64,000 nt of DNA, taken from assembly GCA_019285715.1 (NCBI GenBank), contig CP079108.1:2495001-2559000 (forward strand), read 5' to 3'. The notes beneath the pieces are model-generated. The model searched no databases. It saw nothing but the letters and a program-made list of their open reading frames with translations, and was not told the DNA's origin. This document shows, piece by piece, positions 18,433 through 26,109 of this stretch; within the stretch, counting starts at the first letter, position 1, and the number at the start of each line of letters is the position of its first letter. The position numbers were made by a program, and so were the translations under genes. Source of the stretch: Sphingosinicellaceae bacterium. GTDB lineage: Bacteria > Pseudomonadota > Alphaproteobacteria > Sphingomonadales > Sphingomonadaceae.

Positions 18433-18606
18433 CTAGTTCGGAGTCTGCATCTTCGGCGCGAATTCATTGAAGACTTGTTTTACGTTTGCACCTAGCGATG
18501 TTGCTCCGATCACAACAACACCAGCAATAAAGGCGATCATCAGTGCGTATTCCGCTGCTGATGCGCCGGAACGAGACAGTCTTGCTCGTTTTAGCCATCT
18601 GTTCAT
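18433..18606 (-). CDS. flp: Flp-type pilin
   Basis: 57 residues: MNRWLKRARLSRSGASAAEY then ALMIAFIAGVVVIGATSLG and a short polar tail. The Flp processing site is GASAAEY, with cleavage after Gly14, Glu19 at position +5 and Tyr20; the hydrophobic helix follows. Lies between the second flp and cpaB. Its codons are clearly richer in A/T than the rest of the operon. It differs from the neighbouring pilin mainly in the basic leader and tail, so it may be a minor pilin; that is inference. Confidence 0.92.
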   Translation of the reverse strand: MNRWLKRARLSRSGASAAEYALMIAFIAGVVVIGATSLGANVKQVFNEFAPKMQTPN

Positions 18607-18658
18607 TGTACGCCCCCTGGCACCCCTGATTTGCCGTCAGAGGGTTCGTAAATCGAGG

Positions 18659-18690
18659 TGGACCCGCGCCCGGTTTGGGACGCGGGTCCA
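18659..18690 (-). terminator. Hairpin between the two pilin genes (attenuator or stabiliser)
   Basis: Perfect 10-bp stem TGGACCCGCG / CGCGGGTCCA with a 12-base loop, starting 9 bases after the promoter-proximal flp stop. No strong T-run follows on the minus strand, so partial termination or mRNA 3' protection is more likely than complete termination. This would allow far more pilin than assembly machinery to be made. Confidence 0.6.
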
Positions 18691-18698
18691 GTCACTCG

Positions 18699-18881
18699 TC
18701 AGGACGGGGTCTTAACCTTGGCTGCAAAGGTCGTGAAGACGGCGTCCATGTTGTTGCCGAGTGCCGTAGCGGCAACAACGATCACGCCGCCGATGAGGGC
18801 GATCATGAGCGCGTATTCGGCTGCCGAGGCACCCGACCTGTTCGCCTGCAGCTTGCAGTAGAGATTCAGAAGCTTCGTCAT
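18699..18881 (-). CDS. flp: Flp-type pilin (promoter-proximal, probably major)
   Basis: 60 residues from ATG 18881 with AGGGG eight bases upstream. Leader MTKLLNLYCKLQANRSG, then ASAAEYALMIALIGGVIVV and a short tail ending VKTPS. Glu at +5 and the adjacent Tyr of the Flp motif are present. First gene of the minus-strand operon and followed by a hairpin, as expected for the abundant structural subunit. Confidence 0.93.
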   Translation of the reverse strand: MTKLLNLYCKLQANRSGASAAEYALMIALIGGVIVVAATALGNNMDAVFTTFAAKVKTPS

Positions 18882-19377
18882 TTCAAGTACCCCTGTTGAC
18901 CGGCACAAGGCCGGCGATTGCTTGCTCCACCGGGTCTGACCGGGGGAGGGAATGCGAAGCCAGCCGTGTGATGAACGGGCGCATTTACCATGCTCCCATC
19001 GACCCCTTGGTTCAGCCTCGTCTTGTTGGCTACCCGTAACGAATCAATAACGCAACATTATTTTTCATACATGCTTAAGGACTATTGTTGATGCGACACT
19101 GAAGACACACTACTGGCGGTAATTAATAGTTGTTAACAACAATGCGATAACTTATTCGGGGCATCATCGCGAGTTTCGAGCGTGGTCGTTTCTGTACGTC
19201 ATGGCATCGATGCGCAGCCCCGAAGTTTGACTGGGCACGAATGGCCGATCGTTTCTGTGACAGTGTTACTAACGACCCGGTTTCGCTCTCTGGTTTGATG
19301 AGGGTTGCGCAGGCGAAACATATTAACTAAGGAATAGTTTACGTCGTGTTACTGGGCCAATTTACAGCGTGGGTATC
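18882..19377. promoter_or_regulatory. Divergent promoter region of the Tad locus
   Basis: About 500 bases without a supported gene, AT-rich between 19020 and 19160, separating the flp operon from tadE-tadG. It holds a perfect 12-bp palindrome GTTGTTAACAAC (19129-19140) and two TTAA half-sites (19123-19126 and 19133-19136). These are reminiscent of CtrA sites but spaced six rather than seven bases. No -35/-10 pair can be assigned with confidence. Confidence 0.5.
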
Positions 19378-19809
19378 ATGAACAATCGAGACCGATTGAA
19401 GGGTATCAGGGAGCTGCTCGCGTCGCGTCGCGCCGCGAGCGCAGCCGAGTTCGCTTTGGTCCTGCCGCTGCTGCTGACGCTGATCCTCGGCACGCTCCAG
19501 GTCGGCGCGATGATGTATTCGTACAATCTGATGGCCAGCTCGGCGCGCGATACCGTGCAGGCGATGGCGGTGTGCACGATCACCACGATCGCCGATGCGA
19601 AGACGCAGGCGCTGAAAAGCCTGCCACCCTGGGTTCCAAAGGCGCACTGGGTGATCACTCCGGCGATCGGCACCGACGTCTCGATGCAGATCAGCGTCCC
19701 CGTCACCGACGCCGCGATCCTGTCTTACGTCCCGTTCACCCTCACCAACCTGACGACGTTCGTCACCATGCGGAAAGAACCGCTCGCATTCGGAGGCGGC
19801 TCATGCTGA
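19378..19809 (+). CDS. tadE: TadE-like pseudopilin
   Basis: 143 residues from ATG 19378 (GTG 19369 also in frame). The TadE motif is clear: RRAASAAEFALVLPLLLTLILG (about 18-40), where the AAEFALVLP segment is the processed pseudopilin helix. The remainder is a small periplasmic domain with VITPAIGTDVSMQISVPVTD. Its stop lies inside the tadG start region (seven-base overlap). Confidence 0.88.
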   Translation: MNNRDRLKGIRELLASRRAASAAEFALVLPLLLTLILGTLQVGAMMYSYNLMASSARDTVQAMAVCTITTIADAKTQALKSLPPWVPKAHWVITPAIGTDVSMQISVPVTDAAILSYVPFTLTNLTTFVTMRKEPLAFGGGSC

Positions 19810-20828
19810 CCAAGACCGGACTGATCCGTCGCCTGCTCGGCGACAGGCGCGCCGTTGCCGCCGCCGTCATCGCGGTCAGCCTGCCCGCGATCATCCTCGT
19901 TACCGCTGCCGCTGCCGACGCCGGCCTGACCCAGATCCGCGTCTCGCAGCTCCAGTCTGCCGCGGACGCCGGTGCCAACGCCGGGCGCGAGGCGCTGATC
20001 GCCGCCAATCCCGGCAACCAGAGCCTCGCCACCACGACCGCGCAGACCTATGCCAACGCCAACATGCCGTCGTCGCTGGCCGCCGCGGACGTCGTCCAGG
20101 GCTGGTGGTACATCGAGAAGGCTCCCGACGATCCGACAAGGTTCGGCCCGCCGGTTCCCGGCCAGACCGGCGCGCTGTTCAGCAACGCCGTCCGGGTGAC
20201 GACGCGGATGTCCTATCGCCCGGTCTTCCGGCAGCTGTTGGGCAACGATCCGATGAAGATTTCCCGATGGTCGACCGGCTACAAATGCTCGAACACCGAT
20301 TATCCGCTGACGCTGATCCCCGACGATGCCAGCCCGCCGACCAAGCCAACGGTATGGCTGTCGTGGGCGACCCCCGGCAACGCCGCCAGCACCAGTTATT
20401 ACTTCGCCAACCCGAGCGGCCGCACCAACCCGGTGATCAAGTTCTACTCGCCGACCGCCGGGGAGGACGTGTCCTTCGTCATCACCTTCAGCAACGGCAC
20501 GCAGCTGCAGATGGACACCTATTGCAAGGGCACCTACCTGATCGTTCCCGACGCCTTCGACTGGAAGAACGTCAAGAACATCACCGCGACCGTGCTCCGC
20601 GGCGACACCAACAACAGCTTCCACCTCTACGCCGACCAGAGCAAATACCCGACGGTCTTCGCCAGCGGTGCCAACAGCTACAATCCCAACGGCACCGCCA
20701 CCAAGCTGCTCGACGCACTGCGCCCGGCGGTCGTCAAGGTGACGCCGTACCCGAGCGCCAACGGCACGCAATACTGGGCCTCGGAAGGCAACCCGACCCC
20801 CGACCGCCGCACGGTCATGGTTCACTAG
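19803..20828 (+). CDS. tadG: TadG-like Tad pilus protein
   Basis: 341 residues from ATG 19803. N-terminal Flp-pilus-assembly TadG domain with AVAAAVIAVSLPAIILVTAAAADAG (membrane segment about 16-40) and IRVSQLQSAADAGANAGREAL, then a long extracytoplasmic part without recognised domain. It is shorter than von Willebrand-type TadG proteins and shows no MIDAS motif. Probably cotranslated with tadE. Confidence 0.82.
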   Translation: MLTKTGLIRRLLGDRRAVAAAVIAVSLPAIILVTAAAADAGLTQIRVSQLQSAADAGANAGREALIAANPGNQSLATTTAQTYANANMPSSLAAADVVQGWWYIEKAPDDPTRFGPPVPGQTGALFSNAVRVTTRMSYRPVFRQLLGNDPMKISRWSTGYKCSNTDYPLTLIPDDASPPTKPTVWLSWATPGNAASTSYYFANPSGRTNPVIKFYSPTAGEDVSFVITFSNGTQLQMDTYCKGTYLIVPDAFDWKNVKNITATVLRGDTNNSFHLYADQSKYPTVFASGANSYNPNGTATKLLDALRPAVVKVTPYPSANGTQYWASEGNPTPDRRTVMVH

Positions 20829-20856
20829 GGCCGCGAAACCAGCGGAAATCGGACAT

Positions 20857-21624
20857 TCACCCGGCGCTGGGCCGCACGCCGGCCAGTTCGAGGGCGTTGC
20901 CGGTCGCCGCTCCCGACGCGGTGTTGTCGAAGATCGTCCAGCTCGGCACGCCCGCTGCCGCCAGCGCCGCTAGCCGCGCCCCGTGCGCCGCCAGCACCGC
21001 CGCAGGATACGCCGACCGATAGACATGCGGCGATCCGTGCCAGCGGAAATACGCCAGCCCCGGCCAGCCGCCCGGCGTCTCCGCTCCCGCCGCCCGCGCC
21101 GGGTCCGCCGCAACCCGCGCGACGCCCGCGGCCGTCAGCAGCGCGTCCGCCGCGGGGGTGAACCAGCTCGCATGCCGCGGTTCGCAGGCGATGCTGCCGC
21201 TCGGCCCCGCCGCCAGCTGCCGCAGGAACGCCGCCACGACGCCCGGGTCGAACGCCAGGCTCGGCGGCAATTGCAGCAGCAGCGGCCCGCGCCGGTCGCC
21301 GAGACCGTCGACCTCGGCGGCGAAACGCTCGATCAGGTCGCCGCAGTCGACCAGCCGGCGGTCGTGGCTGATCGTTCGGGGCAACTTGACCGCGAACCGG
21401 AAGCCGGGGCCGACGCTCGCCGCCCAGCGCGCGTAAGTGGCGCGCCGGTGCGGGCGGTGGAAGCTGGAGTTGATCTCGACCGCATCGAAGCGCGCGGCAT
21501 AACGCTCGAGGTGGCTGGCACCCTCGCGTTTGCTGGGGAAACCGGTGTCATGAGTTTGCGGGATCGACCAGCCCGCTGTCCCGATTCGAGGCAGGATCAC
21601 CGGAAACGAGGGATTTTCGCTCAC
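20857..21624 (-). CDS. DUF72 (YecE-like) protein
   Basis: 255 residues. TIM-barrel family of unknown function, perhaps nuclease-related. Seen: IGTAGWSIP near the N-terminus, FDAVEINSSFHRPHRRATYARWA, FAVKLPRTISHD, LLLQLPPSLAFD, CEPRHASWF and the C-terminal YFRWHGSPHVYRSAY and WTIFDNTASGAATGNA, all DUF72 landmarks. GTG 21624 is chosen for the GGAGGG just upstream; an upstream GTG at 21645 is possible. Divergent from the ATP-grasp gene with a 50-base gap. Confidence 0.88.
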   Translation of the reverse strand: MSENPSFPVILPRIGTAGWSIPQTHDTGFPSKREGASHLERYAARFDAVEINSSFHRPHRRATYARWAASVGPGFRFAVKLPRTISHDRRLVDCGDLIERFAAEVDGLGDRRGPLLLQLPPSLAFDPGVVAAFLRQLAAGPSGSIACEPRHASWFTPAADALLTAAGVARVAADPARAAGAETPGGWPGLAYFRWHGSPHVYRSAYPAAVLAAHGARLAALAAAGVPSWTIFDNTASGAATGNALELAGVRPSAG

Positions 21625-21674
21625 ATGCCCTCCGATTTTTCGCACGATATCGATGTTGTGGTAGCAGTTTCGCG

Positions 21675-22955
21675 ATGCGATTCCTCGCCGTGACCGAGAC
21701 GTGCGACCTGGTTTCGCTCTATATGCGCCTCGTCGGCGATGGCCACGAGGTCCGCGTCCACGTCAGCGACCCCGGCGCGAGCGGCACCGGTGCCGGCCTG
21801 TTCGACCGCGTAACCGACTGGCGCGCCCAGCTAAACTGGATCCGCGAGGCCGGGGACGAGGGCATCATCATCTTCGAGGCAGTGTCCGAAGGCTTCGGCG
21901 CGCTGCAGGACGAGCTCCGACTCGACGGCTTCAACGTCGTCGGCGGCAGCGCCGAAGGCGACCGCCTCGAAAACGACCGCGCCTACGCCCAGGCCGTCCT
22001 CGGCACCCTCGGCTTCCCCATCGGACACACGTGGGAATTCCATGACTTCGGCGCCGCCGATGCTTTCCTGGCCGACAACCCCGGACGCTACGTCCTCAAG
22101 TTCAGCGGGCCGGACTTCGCCTCCAGCGACAATTATATCGGGCAGCTGAACAACGGCCGCGACGTCCGCGCGGTCCTCGCCGCGCGCCAGGGTGCCGCTA
22201 CCTTCATCCTGATGGCCTTCATCGAGGGTGTCGAGATCGGCGTCGGCGCCTGGTTCGACGGCGACAACTTCTTGATGCCGGCCTGCATCGACTGGGAGCA
22301 CAAGCGCTTTTTCGCCGGCGACATGGGCGAACTAACGGGCGAAATGGGCACTGTCGCCACCTTCGAGGGCACGCAGCACTTCTTCGACCTCACCTTGGCC
22401 AAGGTCGCCGAACACTTCCGCGGGCATGCTCACGTCGGGTGGATCAACCTCAACTGCATCGTCAATGCCGCCGGTATCTGGCCGCTCGAGTTCACTTGCC
22501 GCTTCGGATATCCCGGGTTCGCGGTTCTCGAGCCTCTGCAGGTCACCCGCTGGGCTGAAATCTTTCGCGCGATGGTCATCGGCGCTCCCGCGCTGGAAAC
22601 CCGTCCCGGCTTTTCACTCGGCGTCGTCCTGACCACTCCGCCCTTCCCCTACACTCGCAAGCAAGTCCCCGAGCCGGTCGGACTGCCGGTGCTGATCGAC
22701 GCTACCGAGCGCGCGAACCTTCACTACGGCGAAGTCGGCCTCGACGCCGGCGGTGCGCTGGTGACGAGTGGCCTGTACGGCTGGACGATGGTGGTTACCG
22801 GAACTGGCGCTACCGTGATCGAGGCGCGCGACGACGCATATGCGCGGGTTCGCGGCGTCGTCATCCCGAACATGCGCTACCGCCTCGACATCGGCCAGCG
22901 CTTGATCGACCGGGACCTCGCGACGCTGAAATCCCTCGGATTGTTCGAGGCTTAG
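21675..22955 (+). CDS. ATP-grasp protein related to glycinamide ribonucleotide synthetase, function unknown
   Basis: 426 residues with the GARS fold order: N-terminal domain with VLGG-like 'VVGGSAEGDRLENDRAYAQAVLG' (about 92-115), the ATP-grasp with GRYVLKFSGPDFASSDNYIG (136-155), ILMAFIEGVEIGVGAWFDG (176-194), and the metal/catalytic stretch INLNCIVNAAGIWPLEFTCRFGYP (about 257-280). True PurD has NxRxGDPE; here the end is FTCRFGYPG, so the substrate site differs. It is not in the pur cluster. Convergent with a SET-domain gene (four-base overlap). An amide- or peptide-bond-forming ligase is likely; the substrate is unknown. Confidence 0.75.
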   Translation: MRFLAVTETCDLVSLYMRLVGDGHEVRVHVSDPGASGTGAGLFDRVTDWRAQLNWIREAGDEGIIIFEAVSEGFGALQDELRLDGFNVVGGSAEGDRLENDRAYAQAVLGTLGFPIGHTWEFHDFGAADAFLADNPGRYVLKFSGPDFASSDNYIGQLNNGRDVRAVLAARQGAATFILMAFIEGVEIGVGAWFDGDNFLMPACIDWEHKRFFAGDMGELTGEMGTVATFEGTQHFFDLTLAKVAEHFRGHAHVGWINLNCIVNAAGIWPLEFTCRFGYPGFAVLEPLQVTRWAEIFRAMVIGAPALETRPGFSLGVVLTTPPFPYTRKQVPEPVGLPVLIDATERANLHYGEVGLDAGGALVTSGLYGWTMVVTGTGATVIEARDDAYARVRGVVIPNMRYRLDIGQRLIDRDLATLKSLGLFEA

Positions 22956-23347
22956 GCGAACTCGAAGGCGAAGCCCTCAGTGCGGACGGCATCGCAGATC
23001 GTCGTATAATCCGACGTCAGCTCGGTGCCGGCGGGGAGGTCGCCGACCGCGGTATCCTGCCCGAAAGCGATGCCGTCGGACGCGGTATTGGGGTTGTACG
23101 AATGGTTGAAGTGCCGACCGTTGTCACCGCACAACACCCACACCTGAGTCGCACTGTGCCAGGTCGAGTAGGTCTTCAGGAATTCGCGCGTGATGGCGGG
23201 CAGGCTGGCGACTTCATCGGTCGAATAGACCCGGTCGATGCGGGAATCGAAGCGCCAGATAACGGTGCCGGCAGTAACCGGCTCGGTCAGGAAAACACCG
23301 ATGCCATGAATTCCACTCGGCCTGAGCTCCGTCTCCACCATCATCAT
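22952..23347 (-). CDS. Small SET-domain protein
   Basis: 131 residues from ATG 23347 with AAGG about ten bases upstream; two further ATGs follow at once. Single SET domain: SGIHGIGVFLTEPVTAGTVIW (GxG AdoMet-binding start), HFNHSYNPNTAS near 83-94 (equivalent to NHSCxPN, with Tyr for Cys) and the closing AGTELTSDYTT. SET proteins transfer methyl groups from AdoMet to lysine. No zinc-binding pre- or post-SET cysteines. Next to a second SET gene and facing an ATP-grasp gene; target unknown. Confidence 0.82.
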   Translation of the reverse strand: MMMVETELRPSGIHGIGVFLTEPVTAGTVIWRFDSRIDRVYSTDEVASLPAITREFLKTYSTWHSATQVWVLCGDNGRHFNHSYNPNTASDGIAFGQDTAVGDLPAGTELTSDYTTICDAVRTEGFAFEFA

Positions 23348-23416
23348 CGGCACGTCACCTTGGCTACCGCGGTCGGGGGCTCCGCGACGGCATAACCGCG
23401 ATGTTACGAGTTGGTT

Positions 23417-23821
23417 TCATACCGGTCTCACGCTGAAAGTCGCGTAGTCGACGGTCAACTCCTCACCCGCCGCAATATCCCGCAAGGCCCTCATTTCATA
23501 GCCTTCTCCGGCGGCGACATTGGCCGCCATGCCCGGCGTCGGCTGGTTCAGATACCAGCCCGTGCCGAGCAGTTCGAAGCTCGGCGGGCAGCCGATCCGG
23601 TCGCCCCGCCGGATGCCGAAGTCGACGTAGAAAAGGCGCTCGGGCGACCCTTCCGGCAGCGCATCGACCAGCGCCGCATCGACCCAGACGATCTCGCGCC
23701 GGTCGTTCGGGAACACGTCCGTGCCTGCCTCGATCGGGTGGATGGCGAACACCCCGACCCCGTGGACCGAGGAGACTCCGAGACGGGTCAGGACGCCGGT
23801 GTGAGGCGCAGGCGGGTTCAC
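23417..23821 (-). CDS. Small divergent SET-domain protein
   Basis: 134 residues from GTG 23821, which has a G-run about six bases upstream and begins after the stop of the preceding gene. SET start LGVSSVHGVGVFAIHPIEAGTDVF and end AGEELTVDYATFSV are clear, but the central NHSCxPN motif is replaced by WYLNQPTPGMAANV. The NH of the knot is lost or altered, so activity is doubtful or specialised. Same strand as the first SET gene, 69 bases upstream of it. Confidence 0.72.
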   Translation of the reverse strand: MNPPAPHTGVLTRLGVSSVHGVGVFAIHPIEAGTDVFPNDRREIVWVDAALVDALPEGSPERLFYVDFGIRRGDRIGCPPSFELLGTGWYLNQPTPGMAANVAAGEGYEMRALRDIAAGEELTVDYATFSVRPV

Positions 23822-23840
23822 CCTGTCCCCCCGCTCGACC

Positions 23841-25193
23841 TCAGCGCGCCGAAGCGACCACGACCGGGGCAGGTCCCGCGGCGCTGACTCGCCACACCGT
23901 GTTGCCAACATCGTCCGCGATCAGCAGCGCGCCGGTCTTGTCGACCGCGAGCCCGACCGGCCGACCGAGGCTGCGGGCTGCCTTGCGATCGAGGAAGCCG
24001 GTGACCACGTCCTCGACCATGCCCGACGGCTTGCCGTCCTTGAACGGTACGAACGCGACTTTGTAGCCCGACGGACTGTAGCGATCCCAGCTGCCATGCT
24101 CGCCGATGAAGGCACCGCCCTGATAGTGGGCGGGCAGCGAGGTGCCGGTGTAGAAGGTCAGCCCCAGCGCGGCGACGTGGCTGCCGAGCGCATAGTCGGG
24201 CTTGATTGCCTTGGCGACGAGATCGGGGCGCTGTGGGCGGACACGAATATCGACGTGCTGGCCGTAGTAACTGTAGGGCCAGCCATAGAACGCGCCATCT
24301 TTCACCGAGGTAAGATAGTCGGGGACAAGGTGCGGCCCGATCTCGTCACGCTCGTTCACGACGACCCACAAATTGTTGGTACCGGGGTAGAAGTTCGGGC
24401 TGTTGGGGTTGCGCAGCCCCTTGGCAAACTCGCGGGCGCGGCCCGACAGGCGGTCGATCTCCCAGACGCTCGCCCTGCCCTTCTCGGCCTCGATACCGTT
24501 CTCGGTGATGTTGCTGTTCGAGCCGACGGTCGCGTACAGCCGTTTGCCGTCGGGGCTGACGGTCAGGCTCTTGGTCCAGTGGTGATCGATCGGACCGCCG
24601 GGCAGTTCGGTCAGCACCGTCCCCGGGCCGCTGATGCTGGTCTGGCCGGGTACGTAAGCGTAGCGCACGACCGCGTCGGTGTTCGCGACGTAGAGATAAT
24701 TGTCGACCCAGACGACGCCGAACGGCGCGTTCAGATGGTCGAGCAGCGTCACCCGTAGCTCGGGCTTCCCATCGCCGTCGGCGTCGCGGATCAGGGTGAT
24801 GCGGCTCGCGGGCTTTGGACTGCCGGGGTAGGAGGTCGCCTTGTTCTTGACGATGCCGACGATCGGGTCCTTCGGACGCTTGACCGGCTCGGCGGGCGGA
24901 CCCTTTGCCTGGACTGCGAGGATGTCGCCGTTGGGCAGGACATAGACCATGCGGGGATGCAGCAGGCCGGTAGCAAGCGCCTGGATCTTCAGCCCCGGCG
25001 CGACGACCGGGGTCTGGCCCGGCTTCCAGCCGATACCCGGCGCGACCGCGACCGGGGGCAGCAGGTATTGCTGCGGCTCGGGCAACGTCGGGTTGGCACC
25101 GATCTGGCTCTTCTCGTCGAAGCTCGGATCGCTGCAGGCGGCCAGGGCGACCGCGGTCGCGAGAAGAAGTGCTCGACTGGCGAGGCGGTTCAT
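23841..25193 (-). CDS. PQQ-dependent sugar dehydrogenase / L-sorbosone dehydrogenase-like lipoprotein
   Basis: 450 residues, a six-bladed propeller of the soluble glucose/sorbosone dehydrogenase family. Lipoprotein signal: hydrophobic 8-19 with lipobox ALAAC. Family stretches seen: FGVVWVDNYLYVANTDAVVRY, SLTVSPDGKRLYATVGSNSN, GLRNPNSPNFYPGTNNLWVVVNERDEIG, AFYGWPYSYYG and AFIGEHGSWDR. The start overlaps the upstream DUF2231 stop (ATGA), so the two form an operon. Substrate not predictable. Confidence 0.87.
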   Translation of the reverse strand: MNRLASRALLLATAVALAACSDPSFDEKSQIGANPTLPEPQQYLLPPVAVAPGIGWKPGQTPVVAPGLKIQALATGLLHPRMVYVLPNGDILAVQAKGPPAEPVKRPKDPIVGIVKNKATSYPGSPKPASRITLIRDADGDGKPELRVTLLDHLNAPFGVVWVDNYLYVANTDAVVRYAYVPGQTSISGPGTVLTELPGGPIDHHWTKSLTVSPDGKRLYATVGSNSNITENGIEAEKGRASVWEIDRLSGRAREFAKGLRNPNSPNFYPGTNNLWVVVNERDEIGPHLVPDYLTSVKDGAFYGWPYSYYGQHVDIRVRPQRPDLVAKAIKPDYALGSHVAALGLTFYTGTSLPAHYQGGAFIGEHGSWDRYSPSGYKVAFVPFKDGKPSGMVEDVVTGFLDRKAARSLGRPVGLAVDKTGALLIADDVGNTVWRVSAAGPAPVVVASAR

Positions 25194-25705
25194 TCTGCCA
25201 CTCCCACGCGGTGGCGGTAGACCAGCGAGCCGCCCAGCCACGAGCTGACGCCGAGCATCAGCACGACGATGCCCGACAGGATCAGGCCCTCCGGCACCAC
25301 CGCGGTCCAGCCGTCGCGGCTGTGGACGAAGGCGTTGACGAGCGACACGAGCATCGCAACGACGTTGAGCAGCATGTGCGGCGTCGCCGGGCGTTGGGCG
25401 CGCACTTCGCGGTCGCCGAAATAGTCGATAAAGCCGACCAGTGCCGCGAGCCCGCCCATGACGAGGCCGCCAGTGATCAACCAGATCGAGAAATACTGCC
25501 ACATCAGGTTTTCGGTCTGCGAATAGACGATGTCCGTCACGAACGCCCCAATGAAGAAGGCGAGCGGGAACGGCACGATCATGGGATGGATCGGATGCCC
25601 GAAAATCTTGGCTGTCGATCGCGGGTTCGCGCGAGCATGGCCCAGACGCGGGTTCGCGCCGGCGGGATCGAGCCGCGAATGCGCGCGGGCGGTGTCGATT
25701 GCCAT
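25190..25705 (-). CDS. DUF2231 membrane protein
   Basis: 171 residues. After a polar N-terminus with tandem Ala/Arg-rich segments (residues 6-31), the DUF2231 core starts FGHPIHPMIVPFPLAFFIGAFVTD. Four membrane helices follow. Proteins of this family often sit beside PQQ/sorbosone-type dehydrogenases and may form a haem- or quinone-linked membrane partner; here the four-base overlap with the dehydrogenase supports joint function. Confidence 0.85.
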   Translation of the reverse strand: MAIDTARAHSRLDPAGANPRLGHARANPRSTAKIFGHPIHPMIVPFPLAFFIGAFVTDIVYSQTENLMWQYFSIWLITGGLVMGGLAALVGFIDYFGDREVRAQRPATPHMLLNVVAMLVSLVNAFVHSRDGWTAVVPEGLILSGIVVLMLGVSSWLGGSLVYRHRVGVAE

Positions 25706-25956
25706 GAAGCTGCTCTCGGTAGGGTGCGGGCCTCTAAGTCCCGGGGCGACGCGATGTTCCGCCAGAGCAACAGCCTGCGACGTCCGGAACCTCGAGCTGG
25801 GCCGCAAACCCGGCGGGCATCGGCGCACAGGCACCAGGAGTCGCCGCGCACGCCCCGTCGCGTCCGCCCGACGTTGACCAGCCACGCACAAACGTGGCAA
25901 TCGGCACTCGCTCCCGGCGGCGACGCTTCGGGACAGCGCGACGGTCGGGCCGGAAC

Positions 25957-26030
25957 GCGGGTGTAGCTCAATGGTAGAGCTTTTGCTTCCCAAGCAAGTG
26001 ACGAGGGTTCGATTCCCTTCACCCGCTCCA
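25957..26030 (+). tRNA. tRNA-Gly (CCC anticodon)
   Basis: 74 nt including encoded CCA. Acceptor arms GCGGGTG/CACCCGC pair fully, the D-loop contains AGCTCAATGGTAGAGC, the anticodon loop is TTCCCAA giving CCC, and the T-arm is GAGGGTTCGATTCCCTT. It marks the left edge of the catabolic region. No duplicated tRNA 3' end was noticed in the window. Confidence 0.95.
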
Positions 26031-26109
26031 CGCCTCAGGCGTCGGTAGCGCCCGCCAGCCTGTTCGCCGATTCCGATCTGGAGTGGACCACCATCGCGGG
26101 CGCCCGCCG

